Shown here piece by piece: positions 1-8,909 of a DNA stretch of 28,648 bases. Under the pieces are notes generated by a model that ran no database searches, was not told the DNA's origin, and saw nothing but the letters and a program-made list of their open reading frames with translations. The DNA lies in NCBI GenBank assembly GCA_025201805.1, contig MU619380.1, positions 4,426 to 33,073 on the forward strand, in the 5' to 3' direction. The position numbers were made by a program, and so were the translations under genes. Origin of the DNA: Parasitella parasitica (lineage: Eukaryota > Mucoromycota > Mucoromycetes > Mucorales > Mucoraceae). Position 1 is the first letter of the stretch. Each line of letters opens with the position of its first letter.

Positions 1-935
1 ATTCGATAATGATAACTTGCAACACTTGCTTCTGCTGCTCTACATGGCTTACGTTGTAGACGCTATACGGTATTGTTTAGTATAAATCGCGAAATGTATA
101 CCATTACATGTGTATCAGTGCTAAATACTTGGTAGTTTACATTACAACATACAGTAAATATTACTTGCAAAGCTTAGCTGTTGTGCTGCCAATCGCTTTC
201 TCTGGCAGTCTTTATATTTTAGGCCACGCATGACACTAGCAGTTTGATGGGACGCGAGAAATGAAAATGACCCAGTGTGTGTGATTGAAATGAGAGCAGA
301 GGGCGCAAGCAGGAGACAGAAAGAAGGCAGAAATAAAACAGTGTAATAGCAATTGGCAAGGAATTTTGTGACGGAGGATCAGTTGCCCTGGGCCAGCACA
401 AAGTGCGATATGATTTTGTAGAGAATTCAGTTCAACAATGCCCAGTGCCGTTGGAAAAACATATATATTGATAAACAAAATAAACAAGGTGGTATGGACC
501 ACAGTATGATCATCTACTGGCAGAAAGATAGTAGCTTGAGACAATTCAGTTTACCCAGTGCCAAGTACCATTTTGCAAAATTGAAATAAACAGAGAATTC
601 AAAAGATTGCTTTATTGGACAAAGGCAGAAATCTTGATTAGTGTTCGTAATGTAAGACTGAGCAAGTAAGCCGTATTGGGATTAGATGAAAAAATCGTAT
701 CGATATTAGTAATATGATCCATTTGTTCTTTATGGTGGATTTCTTTTGGAGAGCACAGTCTACGAGAGCATAATCCATGGAATATCAGTATCTGCAATAC
801 GAAAGCATTGCAGCCCATATTGCCAAAACTAAAACATTATTCTGTATATCGAGCAATAATTTACAAGAAAAATTCATTAGGTAGTAAGACCAATCCACGG
901 CATGTTGAAGTTCATCTTGACTTTATTCTCAATGG
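1..935. other. Intergenic, no supportable gene
   Basis: All six frames are broken by frequent stops and I recognise no protein family, tRNA or transposon end. The only structure seen is a diverged pair of direct repeats: AATTCAGTT followed by CCCAGTGCC occurs near 424-450 and again near 543-562. Several minus-strand frames of 60-100 codons exist but their composition is hydrophobic and low in charge, as expected of chance frames in A/T-rich DNA. Confidence 0.5.
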
Positions 936-1186
936 CTAGTCTTCAATCACATCAGAGGTAAAGACATTCTCGTTGTCCGAAGCCTGAGATATGTCAATGC
1001 CCATAGAATGAGTAAGTTTAAGTGAAGTATCTGCTTGATTGAAATTTGGCAAGGTAAATATCAAGCAGTTTTCGGCTGCAGATTATTGAGTATTGAGCAT
1101 AATAGATACAAGAGATATTCGCTTACACATATATGGGCCACGTTTGGCTAAATCATTGAAACTTTGCTTTGCTACGGTAAATTTAG
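936..1186 (-). CDS. Coding-like 3' end of an unidentified minus-strand gene
   Basis: Two putative exons, 1137-1186 and 936-1075, are joined by a 61-nt intron with a good donor (GTAAGC) and a CTGCAG acceptor; they stay in one frame and end with TAG at 936-938. The predicted tail has a believable soluble composition, contains the stretch FTVAKQSFNDLAKRGPYM, and finishes acidic (NVFTSDVIED). I do not recognise the family. No start codon or upstream exon could be placed: the frame is closed by a stop just above 1190, and the TBC gene on the other strand starts at about 1405, so there is little room for a 5' end. It may be the last exons of a small gene or a remnant. Confidence 0.28.
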
Positions 1187-1347
1187 CCTTCAATAATAAA
1201 AATGTTTACAGTATAAAGCATCCCATGATTTGCTTATTGAATTGAATCAGTGGTTATAAATGATGAAGCACATGTGATATGAGCAACTGATTTTTTGTAA
1301 ATTCCGATCCCTCGATATTGAATTGATCTTTCGTGAAACTATACTTT

Positions 1348-1351
<4 letters not shown>

Positions 1352-1380
<29 letters not shown>
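1352..1380 (+). repeat. (TC)n microsatellite in the leader of the TBC gene
   Basis: About 14 uninterrupted TC dinucleotides lie about 25 bases upstream of the first possible ATG (1405) of the TBC-domain gene. Pyrimidine-rich leaders are common in fungal promoters and 5' UTRs, so this may lie in the untranslated leader. Translated on the opposite strand it gives an artefactual Arg-Glu repeat. Confidence 0.75.
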
Positions 1381-1382
<2 letters not shown>

Positions 1383-1404
1383 CTTGATACGATTACTTGA
1401 ATAC

Positions 1405-2954
1405 ATGCATGGTGAAAAAATGGGAGTAAAAATGTCGGTCGGTAAGTTGACTTTAGCTCGGGTGAAGCATTCTACAACAACACATTTAATGGCTTTTAAC
1501 GTTATAAATAGCAACAAGCATGCGCCGAGCTCAGCAAACACAAGATATCTTGGAGGCAATGGCTAAGAATGATTTTGATCAACTAAAAAGATTGGCTAGA
1601 CAGCCTGGAGGTTTCGTTAATGATAAGCTTAGGCAATATGTGTGGTAGGTTGGTAATATATTTGCTATAAAAGCCTCAGATGTTTCAAGAGGCATTTACA
1701 AACTTGAATAGGCCGGTTCTATTGCATACACAGCATGGCAATTATTTAGCAGAACGTGGTAGTGGTAAATAATGACTCCCTTTTTTTTTTTTTTCATTGT
1801 AGTGATAAGACAAAGACTCTAAATGAATTTTCGTTAGAAAAAGATCTGGCTGATCCGCTGCAAATATCTAAAGACGTCGAGAGATCATTGTACTACTATC
1901 CTCAAGGTTAGCTAATTTCATGTTGTTTAGATGCTATTGTTCGGAAATATAACCAACTAACCAAGCAGAAAACACAAAGATGTAACTCCCATGTTTAAAG
2001 CGCACAAACAGCAAGAATTGCACTGCATGATAATAGAAATACTATGGAGAAATCCAGCACTCAAGTACTATCAAGTAAGTTTCCGGTTCTGCACGAGAGA
2101 AAGCCGCTAATATTGTGTGGTACTAGGGGTTCCACGACATTTGCACTTGTTTTTTGCTAGTTCTCGGTAAAAAGGCAGCCATACCAGCAGCAGAAAATGT
2201 TGCCCTGTTCTTTATCCGAGATGCCATGCTGGATTCGTTCGATCCTGTCTCCAAACAACTACGGCTGATGAGTTCACTTATTGAATACGAAGATCCCGAA
2301 CTAACGTTATTTTTGGAAATGGCAAACGTCATGCCATATTATGCATTGAGTTGGATCCTGACTTGGTTTAGTCATGACTTTGAGGCCTACGAGAAAGCCA
2401 TTCGCTTGTTTGATCTATTCATTTCTAGCCAAGCCATTATGCCAGTGTACATAGCAAGCGCCGTAAGCTCTTGGTTTCGATAGCGTAGTTCCTGCTCGCT
2501 AATTGATTTCATAGATAACATTACTACGCAGACATGAAATATTAAAAGCAGAGCGAGACCTAGTTCATTCACTCATGACTCGGATTCCCCAAGATATGGA
2601 TATTGAAAGAATTATAGAAAAGGCTGTTTTGTTGGAAGAAAAGTATTCCGTACTCCAGTTGCAAAAGCAGAGTGGGATCTGGCTGCATAACGAGTAAAGG
2701 AATTTTGCACTGTCATCAATGCTCTTTAACATGTTCATTCTTTTTTTTTTTTTTCCACTAGATCTGTGATAAACACATGGCAAAAGGACTGGGGAAGGCT
2801 AGGATGGGGGCAGGTGCCAGATCAACTACTAGCAAATAGATACCTTGGCCATAAAGTGGAGAAAGAAGAATGGGAGGATGAGATGCTTATGGAATGGACT
2901 CGGAGAAGAAGAGGCTCGATAGAAGCAGAAGAGGATGATTTTATGTTTAGATAA
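1405..2954 (+). CDS. TBC-domain Rab GTPase-activating protein (TBC1D20/Gyp8 type)
   Basis: Likely activates GTP hydrolysis by a Rab1/Ypt1-type GTPase in ER-Golgi traffic, as known for human TBC1D20 and yeast Gyp8. Exons placed: 1405-1441, 1512-1644, 1712-1764, 1803-1906, 1969-2074, 2127-2462, 2515-2693, 2762-2954; about 380 residues, close to human TBC1D20. TBC hallmarks are visible: LRQYVW then PVLL, the arginine finger in ISKDVERSLYYYP (IxxDxxR), and the glutamine finger in YYQGFHDI. The start is uncertain: in-frame ATGs lie at 1405, 1420, 1432 and 1520, and the tiny first exon joins in phase to 1512. The C-terminus is basic then acidic, with no membrane anchor seen. The junctions 1764/1803 and 1906/1969 each miss one base of phase, so the gene may carry lesions, assembly indels or unusual splice sites. 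An AATAAA overlaps the stop region (2953-2958). Confidence 0.82.
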
Positions 2955-3196
2955 TAAATGCTTTAATTTATTGATCCGTGCTGTTTTCAATGGTATAAAA
3001 AGCTACCACGGTAGCTGTTGGTAGCTGGCTGCTTTCTCTGTACTCTATACCATTTAACGCTTTAACCATTTGTCAGTGTGTTGAATGCCGCCCAAACACC
3101 AGTCAGACCAATTGGATTTGTGACGCCTGTAGGCTATTCCTTCATCAAAAATCGCGAATAAGGGTTTTCTGGGTTCCTTTGATTAAAATAGCAGAG
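2955..3196. promoter_or_regulatory. Short intergenic region upstream of condensin gene
   Basis: This 242-bp spacer must hold the TBC 3' end and the condensin promoter. It contains TATAAAA at 2995-3001 and, directly after, a 16-bp perfect inverted repeat at 3001-3016 (AGCTACC, two-base spacer, GGTAGCT) followed by two more GGTAGCTG copies. The TATA-like match sits about 200 bp before the condensin ATG, so its role as the core promoter is only possible. The inverted repeat could be a dimeric factor site; no known factor is assigned. Confidence 0.35.
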
Positions 3197-6100
3197 ATGG
3201 TCAAAAGAAAAGCACAAGCTGATCCCAACGTATTAGAAGAGTCTACGTTCGACAAGGCAACAGCACTTGCCAATATGAAAGAAACAGTGGTCGATATATT
3301 TACGGCGGCTCAAACACCAGATGTTGTGATTCGGGCAGAGTGCATCAAACTGAGAAACATACAAATTGGTTGCTGCTATAATTCGCCAAGACTTCTGGGG
3401 CAAGCAGAAGACATTGACTATGAAGCAGAAGCAGAATTCCTAAAGTTGGTATTCAGGATGATAAATATTGTCATCAAAGCAAAGAGAAAAGAGCCAACAG
3501 CGGATCGAGTCCAGCGGTTCATCGCTAATTTCCTACAATACATTCAAACAAAAGGCATGCATATACACTGATTTAGTAGATTCATGGTAATTAACAACTT
3601 TTTAGATGAGGACGCCAAAATCAAAGCAAGACAAATGAGAAGGAGCCTATTAAGCCCACCTGCACAACGAGAGACATCTGCAACAGCCGAAACTGATTTG
3701 GCTAACTCTGATGTTGAAATGGACGAGAATACACCAGATTATGAAGAAACAGTAGAAGCGGAAACAACGGAACAAAACAACGGAGACAATAAAGAAAATG
3801 AAGAAAATGAAGAAAATGAAGACGATCAAGGCGATCAAGGCGATCAAGGCGATCAAGGCGACGACGATGAAGATTTAGGATATGAAACCATCACTTCGAG
3901 ATTTGTTGAAAGTTTACTGCGACATTTGTTCCAGGGATTTGCAGATGCAAAAGCAACTGTTCGTATTAGATGTTGTCAGATAATTGCCCTCAGCATCAGC
4001 TCAATGGGCGAATTAGAGTAAGAGCATGAAAATGACACTGGATTGAACCTACTGTATTAACGACTGCACGCTTTTTTTCCAGCGAGGATTTATATCAAGA
4101 TTTGAAAAAACATTTATTTGAAGGGCACATTGACAGAGAGCCATATGTTCGGGCTCAGGCAGTAACGGCGCTATGTCGACTGCAAAGTGATACTGAAGTA
4201 AATCCCTTGGATGGACAAACGATCCATGAAAAGCTGATGTGGAGTGTTCGACATGACCCAAGTTCGTAAGTGCTCTAATCCATATGCTTGAGATAGCTTT
4301 GCTTTAAACGCTCATTTAGCGAAGTCCGTCGACTGATCCTGTTCAACACCGATGTTACCTCAGAGACACTTCCGTACATTGTCAAGAGCATACGAGATCC
4401 AGACGATACCAATAGAAGAGTAGTTTATTTAAAGCCACTAGCCAGTTTGAAAGATTTCAGATTACTGAGTTTTGATGAAAGACAACAAGTTTTGAAGTGG
4501 GGACTAAACGACAGAAATGAACTGGTGAGAAAAGCCGCCACAAAGATGTTTGCTGAAAATTGGATCAAACATGCTGGGAGAAATCTAATTGAATTTTTGG
4601 AACGATTAGAGGCGACAAAACCGCAAATGACAGAGTTGATTGAAAAGCTGTTTCAAGAGTTCTTCAAGATTCGATCGGATGTGTTTAATGAAACTATGTT
4701 TGACCATGAATTTTGGAGCAACTTATCGGGGGAGAGTTCTTTGCTGGCAAGGATGATGATTGAATACTTACAAACAGAAAACGAGGAAGATGAACGCTTA
4801 GAAAAAATTTTGCCTTCAGTAACGGATCATGTCATGAATTTGGAAAACTACTACAATTTATACCAGCAGTGCAACAATGCAGAAGATAATTCATTCAATT
4901 ACGAATACATCATTATTCAGCTGCTGGACATTGCACTTTGCTTGGATTACGCTGACGAAATGGGCAGGAAAAAGATGTTTAATTTGCTGAGGGATATTCT
5001 GAGGTCGTATGAAGTGATTGACAGCCATTTGGAACGAATACTGAAGGTGTTTAGAAGAATATCGATCGACGAAAGAGACTTTACCAGGTATGCCTTCCGT
5101 GTGTGTATAATGTCTGCAAAATGCTAATCCTTTGCGCGGCAGATCCATCATTGAAATTATCTCTGATATTCAAGAGGAAGCTGCAGTACCTTATCTTGAT
5201 ATGGAAGATGATGTTGCGACGAAAAGAGCAAAATTTGACGACAATAGCACCGGCTCCCCCGATGCAGAGATTACTACACAACCCGACGAAATCAGCAACA
5301 GCCAAGATGTGGCAACTCAAGACATGGATAAGCTAGTAGCAAAGCTCCGCTGCCTTAACATTTGCAGACGCATGCTTGAGAACAGCTACGAGCCGCTAAC
5401 AGACAACTCAATTTTGTATGGCCTCCTGAATGATCTGATCGTACCAGCTGTTCAAGATGGCGATTCTTTACTTCGTCAAGAAGGCTTGCATTGTCTTGGC
5501 TTATGTTGCACCTTGGACAAAGGCTTGGCACAGCATAATGTTGGATTATTCATCAACTGTGTCAAAAATGGACACGAAGTTTTAGTGTTGAAAGCCATGA
5601 GAGTAAGTGAGTGGGATTAGTATGCAAGGGACCTACTAAAATCATGTATGGAATAGACATTGGGTGATATTTTGTTAATGTACGGCGTAGATGCAATGAG
5701 CGAACACTTGTCTGATGTGAGTGATCTGATTATTACCCACTAAACACCAGTGACTCTAACTCGATTGACAACATTAGCCCCACGATATTCAAACCGTGTT
5801 TGAATTTGGCTTGGACCACGATAATGGCGAAATCCAATCATTGACAGCGCAGAGTCTTTGCAAGCTTATGTTATTCAATCGATACAGTGATGACGATGTA
5901 TGCAATCAGCTATTCCAATGAAATATACGACGGCTAACCTTGACTCTGATAGCTCTTGCGCTTGATGGTACTGTTGTATTTCTTTCCCAAGACTGAAATG
6001 GACGAACATAGCAACATGATCCACCAATGCTTGGCGTACTTTTTCCCAGCCTATTGCTACTCCAGCTTGGAACATCAAAAATCCTTATCCAACATTGCAA

Positions 6101-6827
6101 TTGCTGCTTTAGAAGAACTCTGTAATATATACGGCGACTTGGATAAGGGGGAAAACATGACCAATCCAAAGCAAATTGCCGACATGTTGGCTGATTGGAT
6201 TGACCCTAGAAAGTTATCAAAAGCTTTGGCCAAAACGACAGAGTTTTCAGATGACCAAGATTTCATTGCACCTGGGAAACTTGCTATCAAAGCCTTGACT
6301 GTTATCTATATTGAAGAAGAAGGTTTAAAACGAAAGACAATGTGTTCCTTTGTGTCAAGATTGTACTTGGATCGAGCTGAAAAATTAGATTTAATTGAAA
6401 TCAAAAAGCTTATTCTCAAGATCAATAAGGTAAGCGAATGGAATTGACAAATGACGGGATCTCTCACTCGTATAAATGAATCCGATACAATTAGGAAACT
6501 CCGTTGAAACTATTGCCTACTCGAAGATCTTTAAACAAAATTATGGAGACAATTGATGCTATTGTTGGCCCTAAAGAACAAGAGAATAACGAAAAGGAAG
6601 CAGAAGAGCAGGAAGAAGAAAAAGCAGAGGATGAGGATGAGGAAGAGGAAGAGAAACCCTGGCTGAAAGATGATGAGGCAGACGACGAACAAGACGACAA
6701 GGAAGATGACGAGGAAGATGACGAGGAAGATGACGAACAAGACGGTGAAGAAGAAGACGACGACGACGAGAAAGAGGGAATGGAAGACGAGCAGGAAGAG
6801 GATGTTGATAATGATAGTGACATCTGA
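3197..6827 (+). CDS. ycg1: Condensin non-SMC subunit G (CAP-G/Ycg1/Cnd3), HEAT repeats
   Basis: HEAT-repeat subunit of condensin that, with the kleisin Brn1/CAP-H, anchors the complex on DNA during mitotic chromosome compaction. Nine exons: 3197-3554, 3606-4017, 4083-4265, 4320-5087, 5143-5602, 5657-5716, 5778-5897, 5953-6429, 6495-6827. They sum to 1056 residues in perfect phase, near the ~1035 of yeast Ycg1. Family-like stretches include YVRAQAVTALCRLQ, RHDPSSEVRRLILFNT and KWGLNDRNELVRKAATKM, and the conserved LDKGLAQ-LGDILLMYG block. A long acidic insert (about residues 145-215) and a very acidic C-terminal tail encoded by 6588-6820 are made of short tandem repeats. Intron 1 appears to be GC-AG. 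The start is the first ATG after in-frame non-ATG codons. A poly-T run and AATAAA (6875-6880) follow the stop. Confidence 0.93.
3794..3860 (+). repeat. Two adjacent 9-bp coding minisatellites in condensin gene
   Basis: A GAAGAAAAT-type 9-mer repeats about three times (3794-3821), then GATCAAGGC repeats four times (3823-3859). Both keep frame and encode Glu/Asn and Asp-Gln-Gly units of the acidic insert. Such repeats often vary in copy number between strains. Confidence 0.85.
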
Positions 6828-7031
6828 GGTTTTTTTTTTTTTTTTTATAAGCGAAACTATACAATTACACAACAAATAAATAAGACTTGTGCACAAGGCG
6901 TAACATGTTACATTTCTTTGCCGCCATGTATAGGCATTCATATCAAATTGGAATCCCAAAACGTCAGCGATTAAACTAGTACTGTAGCCTTCTGGATAGG
7001 TTTTGCTTTGCTACTACTACTCTGTTCCTGC

Positions 7032-7400
7032 TCAAGATTGACTAGCCGAAATTTTTACGGTAATACTTTTCTCGTGAGGTTTGGGATTAGGATAGCTGTT
7101 TCCATAGTACATTCTGTTGAGCGTTTTAGCCGCCGGAATTAGATTATCAATTGTCACTTCTGCATTCAAATCCATGAGTTCGGCAGCATCTGGTTTCAAG
7201 TCAGAGTGGCGTGGACCGTAATGTGCAAGTGACTGAAATTCCTCTAAACACACTGAAAACTGAAAATTTGTTACAGCTTCTTTTGCAGTTTTTTTTTTTT
7301 TTACCCAACAACTTTCATAATGGCCCCCCTCGGTGTAAGCATAACTATCATTAAAAAAATATACGTGAGAATTAACCATGTTTATTGGCAAATAGACCAT
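7032..7400 (-). CDS. Unidentified 122-codon reading frame antisense to eEF1G 5' end
   Basis: An open frame of 122 codons, or about 107 if a possible 45-nt intron (GTAAAA...TTTTCAG, within 7266-7310) is removed; the intron is a multiple of three, so the frame holds either way. The C-terminal 75 residues look like real protein: charged, no low complexity, with HSDLKPDAAELMDLNAEVT and YYGNSYPNPKPHEKSI. I do not recognise a family. The proposed start lies inside eEF1G intron 1, so the two genes would overlap head to head. It could be a genuine overlapping small gene, a 3' exon whose start lies elsewhere, or a chance frame. Confidence 0.35.
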   Translation of the reverse strand: MVYLPINMVNSHVYFFNDSYAYTEGGHYESCWVKKKKTAKEAVTNFQFSVCLEEFQSLAHYGPRHSDLKPDAAELMDLNAEVTIDNLIPAAKTLNRMYYGNSYPNPKPHEKSITVKISASQS

Positions 7401-8730
7401 CAGATCTTACCTTGAAAACCCTCGCGTTGCTAAGGCTCAAATCGCTGTAAGTGATTCAAAATGCCCATGTAATTTATCAGCTGGAACTAACACACTATTT
7501 AGGCTGAACTCAGTGGTGTTGAATTCAACGTTGAGGCTTTCGACCTTACCAAGGATGTTACTCCCGAGTTCTTGAACAAGTTTCCCCTGGGCAAGATTCC
7601 CGCCTTTGAATCCCCAGTGGTCAACCTTTTCGAGGCTTCTTCCATCGCTTACTATGGTAAGAAACATTCAGTATTTTGAAAGTGTGCCCTGATTGATCGC
7701 TAACTGCAATATAGCTGCTGCTCAAAAGGAAAACAACCCTCTCCTCGGCTCTAGCGCTGCTGAGAAAGCCGAGATCTTCCAATGGGTCCTCTTCAGTGAG
7801 AACGAAATCAACACCAATATCGGTGGCTGGGTCTATCCTCTCATGGGTTACGGTGTATACCTGAAGCCCAGTGTTGATGCTGCTACCGAAAGAACCAAGC
7901 GTGCTTTGCTTGCCCTCAACAAGGTCCTCCAATCCAAGACCTACCTCGTCGGTGAGGCCATCACCTTTGCCGATATCGCTCTTGTCACCTCTCTCGTTTT
8001 GGGTTTCAAGACCGTCTTTGACAAGGCTTTCCGTGCTGACATCAAGAATGTCGCCCGTTACTTTACCACTGTCACTAACAAGGCCGTCTTCAAAAAGTAC
8101 CTTGGTGAGATTACTCTCTGCGAAACTCCTTTGAAGTTCACTCCCCCCAAGAAGGAGAAGAAGGCTGCTGCTGCTGCCCCCAAGGAAGCTGCTCCCAAGA
8201 AGAAGGAAGCTGCTCCCAAGGCTGCCGAAGACGATCCCGAAGCTGAAGCCAAGCCTGCTCCCAAGCCCAAGTCCAAATTGGACCTGTTGCCTCCTTCCAA
8301 GTTCATCATGGATTCCTGGAAGCGTGAGTACTCTAACAACGACACCAAGGATGCCATCAAGTGGTTCTGGGAAAACTTTGACCAAGAGGGTTACTCTATC
8401 TGGAAGGTTGATTACAAATACAACGACGAGTTGACCCTGACTTTCATGTCCAACAACCTGATTGGTGGTTTCTATGCTCGTCTTGAACGTGCCCACAAGT
8501 ACGCTTTTGGCTCCATGATTGTTCGTGGTGAAAACAACAATAACACCATCTCAGGTTACTTTGTTATCCGTGGCCAAGAAATTCCCTTTGAGGTCTCTGA
8601 TGCTGCTGATTTCACATCTTATAATTTCGAAAAGATTGAGCCTGCTCAGTATGAAGAAAAGAAGGATGAATTCTACAAGTTCCTCGCTTGGGACTTTGAG
8701 GATTGTGTTGATGGTAAGGTCTTTAAATAA
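7320..8730 (+). CDS. EEF1G: Translation elongation factor 1B gamma (eEF1G)
   Basis: Structural subunit of the eEF1B complex that recharges eEF1A with GTP during elongation. Exons 7320-7334, 7396-7446, 7503-7656 and 7715-8730 give 411 residues, the normal size. The N-terminal half is a GST-like fold (thioredoxin-like part, conserved FPLGKIPAFE; then the helical part around KAEIFQWVLFSENEI). A Lys/Ala/Pro-rich hinge (KEAAPKKKEAAPKAAEDD) follows, then the conserved eEF1G C-terminal domain with FIMDSWKREYSN, DQEGYSIWKVDYKYN and LAWDFEDCVDGKVFK. Exon 1 encodes only MAPLG; it was chosen because its donor GGT|GTAAGC joins in phase to TIRSYLENPRVAK. Codon use is strongly biased to C-ending and AAG codons, unlike neighbouring genes, fitting very high expression. 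AATAAA lies at 8771-8776. Confidence 0.95.
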
Positions 8731-8909
8731 GCAGCCTGTCCTCAGACTATGTATATCTTTTTTAAAAAAAAATAAATTTTTTTGTTTTGTTATGAACCGA
8801 ATTGGGAGGAGGGAGGGGGTGGGTGCAGTAGAGGCTCTTTATTATTACAGACATAATCAGTGGCAGTGACCTCCAGCCATAGAAGATTTACATTTTACCG
8901 TCAACAAAA
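8731..8909. terminator. Shared 3' region of two convergent genes
   Basis: eEF1G ends at 8730 and the White Collar gene ends at 8910 on the other strand, so both 3' ends fall in 179 bp. An A-run then T-run around 8763-8782 includes AATAAA for eEF1G. A purine-rich GGGAGGAGGGAGGGGG block lies at about 8803-8823. No coding frame fits here. Confidence 0.5.

Noticed and set aside
1254-1559. Minus-strand frame with an Arg-Glu repeat
   Set aside because: Produced by the (TC)n microsatellite and overlapping the first exons of the TBC gene; no family resemblance.
5081-5336. Several 70-80 codon frames around the condensin exon 4/5 junction
   Set aside because: The conserved HEAT-repeat reading passes through a 55-nt intron at 5088-5142 in exact phase; the others are alternative frames.
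6491-6823. Minus-strand frame of almost pure Ser
   Set aside because: Mirror of the Asp/Glu-rich C-terminal tail of condensin; GAN codons read backwards give TCN/NTC codons.
7621-8496. 291-codon minus-strand reading frame rich in Leu, Gly, Ser and Val
   Set aside because: It is exactly antisense to eEF1G exons 3 and 4. The strong C-ending/AAG codon bias of eEF1G removes stops from that antisense frame.
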